A stretch of DNA of 7,819 bases from Actinomycetes bacterium (GTDB lineage Bacteria; Actinomycetota; Actinomycetes; Actinomycetales; Beutenbergiaceae): assembly GCA_021793935.1 (NCBI GenBank), contig JAJYRV010000083.1, positions 1-7,819 of the forward strand, read 5' to 3'. The notes beneath the pieces were generated by a model. It had not been told where the DNA came from. It worked only from the letters and a program-made list of their open reading frames with translations, and made no database searches. Below, piece by piece: positions 5,596-7,819 of the stretch (within the stretch, counting starts at the first letter, position 1; each line of letters opens with the position of its first letter). Made by a program: the position numbers and the translations under genes.

Positions 5596-6512
5596 TGAGC
5601 CGCGCCGTCACCCGCGCCGCCACGGCAACCGCGATCGTTGGCGCAGCGACGCTCGGGTGGGCACTGGCCGAGGCTAGGGCCTACACGCTCAGAGAGTACG
5701 ACGTGCCCGTGCTGCCGGCCGGGCACACGCCGATCCGGCTGCTGCACATTTCCGACCTCCATCTCCTCCCCTGCGACCTTGGGCGGATTGCGTGGGTGAA
5801 GCGGCTCGAGCGCTACCAGCCGGACCTGGTGATCACCACCGGCGACAACCTCTCCCACCCCGAGGCGGTGCCGGCTGTCGCGGAAGCGATGTCACCGTTC
5901 CTCGGCGTGCCCGGCGCGTTCGTCACCGGATCCAACGACTACTACGAGCCCGTCCCGAAGAACCCGTTCGCCTATTTCCGCACGCGGGACTCAGTTCCCC
6001 CACCGAGCCCCACGCCGACCCTTCCGGCAGCGGCGCTCAAGGAGGTGTTGACCTCCCGCGGCTGGCTCGACCTCGATAACGCCCGCGGCCGGCTACGCGC
6101 CCAGGGCACCACGATCGACCTCGTCGGCACCGGCGACGCCCACATCGACGCCGCCCACTATCCCGAACCGCAGGGCCCGCCCGTGCGCGCGGATGTGCGC
6201 CTCGGACTCACGCATGCGCCCTACCAACGCGTGCTGCACCGCATGCGGCTCGACGGCGTGGACCTCGCCCTCGCCGGCCACACCCACGGGGGCCAGCTCT
6301 GCCTGCCCGGGTTCGGAGCACTCGTGACGAACTGTGATATTGATCGCCGTATGGCCAAGGGGTTGCGCCGCTGGCCCGGGCGGCCCGAGGCCTCCCAGCC
6401 GGATGAACCGATGTGGCTTCACGTGAGCGCGGGCCTTGGAACCTCACCGTTTACGCCCATCAGGTTCGCCTGCCGGCCGGAGGCGTCGCTGCTGACGCTC
6501 ACGGCGAAATAG
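5595..6512 (+). CDS. membrane-anchored calcineurin-like metallophosphoesterase
   Basis: A 305-residue protein with an N-terminal hydrophobic segment (about 8-28, signal anchor) and a calcineurin-like two-metal phosphoesterase core. Metal-ligand motifs appear in order: ISDLH (D54, H56), TTGDN (D84), the GSND form of the usual GNH[DE] motif (N114, D115), LTHAP (H207) and GHTHGGQ (H229, H231). The GSND motif replaces the usual histidine with aspartate, so the catalytic acid differs from classical members. The substrate is unknown; YkuE-like and lipid-pyrophosphate-cleaving relatives exist. The start is the GTG at 5595, whose G is the last base of the ponA2 TAG stop. No Shine-Dalgarno sequence is seen, so translation probably depends on termination-reinitiation from ponA2. 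Constant pairing with ponA2 in actinobacteria (Rv3682-Rv3683, from memory) suggests an envelope role, which is an inference. A Pro-rich insert (PPPSPTPTLP, about 135-144) lies in the middle. Confidence 0.88.
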   Translation: MSRAVTRAATATAIVGAATLGWALAEARAYTLREYDVPVLPAGHTPIRLLHISDLHLLPCDLGRIAWVKRLERYQPDLVITTGDNLSHPEAVPAVAEAMSPFLGVPGAFVTGSNDYYEPVPKNPFAYFRTRDSVPPPSPTPTLPAAALKEVLTSRGWLDLDNARGRLRAQGTTIDLVGTGDAHIDAAHYPEPQGPPVRADVRLGLTHAPYQRVLHRMRLDGVDLALAGHTHGGQLCLPGFGALVTNCDIDRRMAKGLRRWPGRPEASQPDEPMWLHVSAGLGTSPFTPIRFACRPEASLLTLTAK

Positions 6513-6565
6513 CCGCCCGGGGCGTTCGTCGCTGTGCTCCCCCACCCGCTGCCGCATCGAGCGAT

Positions 6566-6595
6566 TTCACTATTCAAGGCGCCGTAAGCTAAAGT
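6566..6595 (+). promoter_or_regulatory. candidate promoter of the tRNA-Pro gene
   Basis: TTCACT (6566-6571) and TAAAGT (6590-6595) are 18 bases apart and match TTGACA/TANNNT moderately. The predicted start near 6602 lies a few bases before the mature tRNA 5' end. The interval 6513-6565 after the phosphoesterase stop shows no clear terminator. Confidence 0.45.
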
Positions 6596-6607
6596 GGCCC
6601 TTGGCCA

Positions 6608-6684
<77 letters not shown>

Positions 6685-6688
6685 AAAG

Positions 6689-6723
6689 ATGTCGGGGCAC
6701 CGCTTGGGTCGGTGCCCCGACGT
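6689..6723. terminator. bidirectional intrinsic terminator between tRNA-Pro and the copper ATPase gene
   Basis: GTCGGGGCACCG (6691-6702) pairs perfectly with CGGTGCCCCGAC (6710-6721) around a 7-base loop. On the plus strand the sequence GTTCTACTTCT follows, a weak T-rich tail ending the tRNA transcript. On the minus strand ATCTTTT follows, a better T tract that would end the ATPase transcript. It starts five bases after the tRNA CCA. Confidence 0.85.
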
Positions 6724-6756
6724 TCTACTTCTCGCGTTCCGATCGGCCGGCGCACC

Positions 6757-7818
6757 CTACCGGGGGGCGAGCGATCCGAACCGCTGCAGGCGCAGGCTGT
6801 TGGAGACGACGAGCACCGAGGACAGCGACATCGCCGCGGCGGCGATGAGCGGGTTGAGCAGCCCGATCGCGGCGAGGGGGATCGCGGCGAGGTTGTAGCC
6901 GAACGCCCAGCCGAGGTTGGTCTTGATCGTTCGCAGCGTCGCCCGCGAGAGCGCGATCGCGTCGGGAATCGCGAACAGGTCCTCGCGCACGAGGATGATA
7001 TCGGCGGCCTTCAACGCGACGTCAGTTCCCTCGACGACGGCAAGTCCGAGGTTCGCGGTCGCGAGCGCGACGGAATCGTTGATCCCATCGCCCACCATCG
7101 CCACGCGGTTCCCGTGCTGTTGCAGGTCGGCGATGACGTTCGCCTTCTCCGCCGGGAGCACCTCGGCCCGGACCGCATCGATGCCGAGGTCGGCCTGCAC
7201 CCGGGCCCCGGCTGCTGCGCTGTCTCCGGTGAGGAGCAGCGTGCGCAGCCCGGCGGCCTTGAGGGCGCCGACCGCCTCCTTCGCATGCGCCTTGAGCTCA
7301 TCGGAGAGCACGAAACCCCCGACGTAGGTCCCGTTCCTCGCCGCGGCGATGAACGTGCCGCCGCGGTCATCGGCCCACTCACCGGCCGCGACCGCCGCAG
7401 CGGGAAGTTCCACCCCGCGCTCCGCCAGTAGCCGCCGGGAGCCGATGACCACGTGGTCCGCGCCGACCTGCCCTTCCGCACCGAATCCTGGGAGGGCGAC
7501 GAAGTCTTCGAGCGCGCCCAGCGTGAGGCCGCGTTCTTCCGCGGCACGCACGATCGCCCTACCGATCGCGTGCTCGGAGCCGGTCTCCACGGTCGCTGCG
7601 AGGCGGAGCAGCTCGCTTTCCTCAACGCCGCTCGGGTGCAGGCGCTCAACGTGCATGACGCCGGTGGTGAGGGTGCCGGTCTTGTCCAGCACGACCGTGT
7701 CGATCACCCCGCTCGCCTCGAGCGCGTCGTGGCCCTTGATGAGGATCCCGAGCGTGGCGGCCCGCCCGATACCCACCATGAGAGCCGTCGGGGTGGCGAG
7801 GCCGAGGGCACACGGGCA
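6757..7818 (-). CDS. Cu(+)-type P1B heavy-metal ATPase, C-terminal part (5' end outside window)
   Basis: The last 353 residues of a CopA/CtpV-like ATPase that exports monovalent copper using ATP. The frame enters from the right edge at 7818, so the ATG at 7779 is internal. The visible part opens with the transmembrane metal site CPCALGLATP, diagnostic of P1B pumps. It continues with the phosphorylation motif DKTGTLTTG (D45 of the fragment), the nucleotide-domain SEHA motif with ATP-contacting histidine H83, the glycine motif GFGAEG (111-116), TGDS (197-200) and the hinge VGDGIND (242-248). The last two membrane helices include NLGWAFGYN and MSLSSVLVVSN. CPC with YN and M-SS in these helices is the P1B-1 (copper/silver) signature; a zinc/cadmium pump would lack that set. 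The usual SEHP proline is alanine here. The N-terminal metal-binding domains lie outside the window. It converges with tRNA-Pro and shares its terminator. Confidence 0.93.
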   Translation of the reverse strand, partial: CPCALGLATPTALMVGIGRAATLGILIKGHDALEASGVIDTVVLDKTGTLTTGVMHVERLHPSGVEESELLRLAATVETGSEHAIGRAIVRAAEERGLTLGALEDFVALPGFGAEGQVGADHVVIGSRRLLAERGVELPAAAVAAGEWADDRGGTFIAAARNGTYVGGFVLSDELKAHAKEAVGALKAAGLRTLLLTGDSAAAGARVQADLGIDAVRAEVLPAEKANVIADLQQHGNRVAMVGDGINDSVALATANLGLAVVEGTDVALKAADIILVREDLFAIPDAIALSRATLRTIKTNLGWAFGYNLAAIPLAAIGLLNPLIAAAAMSLSSVLVVSNSLRLQRFGSLAPR

Positions 7819-7819
7819 G

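Noticed and set aside
6712..7431. Plus-strand open frame (239 codons) opposite the copper ATPase
   Set aside because: It is a shadow of the ATPase gene, begins inside the terminator hairpin and has no recognisable domain.

Overview
The window reads as ordinary chromosomal DNA from a high-GC Gram-positive bacterium of the class Actinobacteria (Actinomycetes). The evidence is a WhiB4-type WhiB protein, a GlxR/Crp-type cAMP regulator, a PonA2-type penicillin-binding protein with a C-terminal PASTA domain, strong G/C bias at third codon positions, and likely leaderless genes. The genus cannot be fixed from this sequence. The order nth / crp / ridA / DUF4177 / whiB4 / ponA2 / metallophosphoesterase resembles, from memory, the Rv3674c-Rv3683 neighbourhood of Mycobacterium tuberculosis. 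Several genes that separate these members there are absent here.

Layout, left to right. The 3' end of an acetyl-CoA synthetase gene (+) closes with a strong intrinsic terminator and converges on nth (-, endonuclease III). Nth is divergent from a crp/glxR-type gene (+). The short gap between them holds a near-consensus CRP/GlxR operator and a second, unrelated inverted repeat. Crp ends at a hairpin and converges on a minus-strand cluster transcribed in the order whiB4 -> a 51-codon DUF4177-like gene -> ridA. The small gene and ridA overlap by ATGA. A 275-base divergent promoter region separates whiB4 from ponA2 (+). The ponA2 stop codon overlaps the GTG start of a membrane-anchored metallophosphoesterase gene by one base. 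A tRNA-Pro(CGG) gene follows. A hairpin that can terminate both strands separates it from the 3' part of a Cu(+)-type P-type ATPase gene (-), which runs off the right edge.

Functionally the window mixes central metabolism (acetate activation), DNA base-excision repair, global cAMP-linked regulation, redox sensing by a [4Fe-4S] WhiB protein, reactive-enamine detoxification (RidA), peptidoglycan synthesis and copper export. Several neighbours relate to redox, iron-sulfur or metal stress (Nth, WhiB4, RidA, CopA), but a shared regulatory programme is only an inference.

I found no mobile element, CRISPR array, phage gene or convincing new defence or biosynthetic system. The points most worth a second look are small: the operator in front of crp, the second inverted repeat beside it, the very short translationally coupled DUF4177 gene, probable leaderless starts, and the ponA2-phosphoesterase junction with its GAY-codon repeat.
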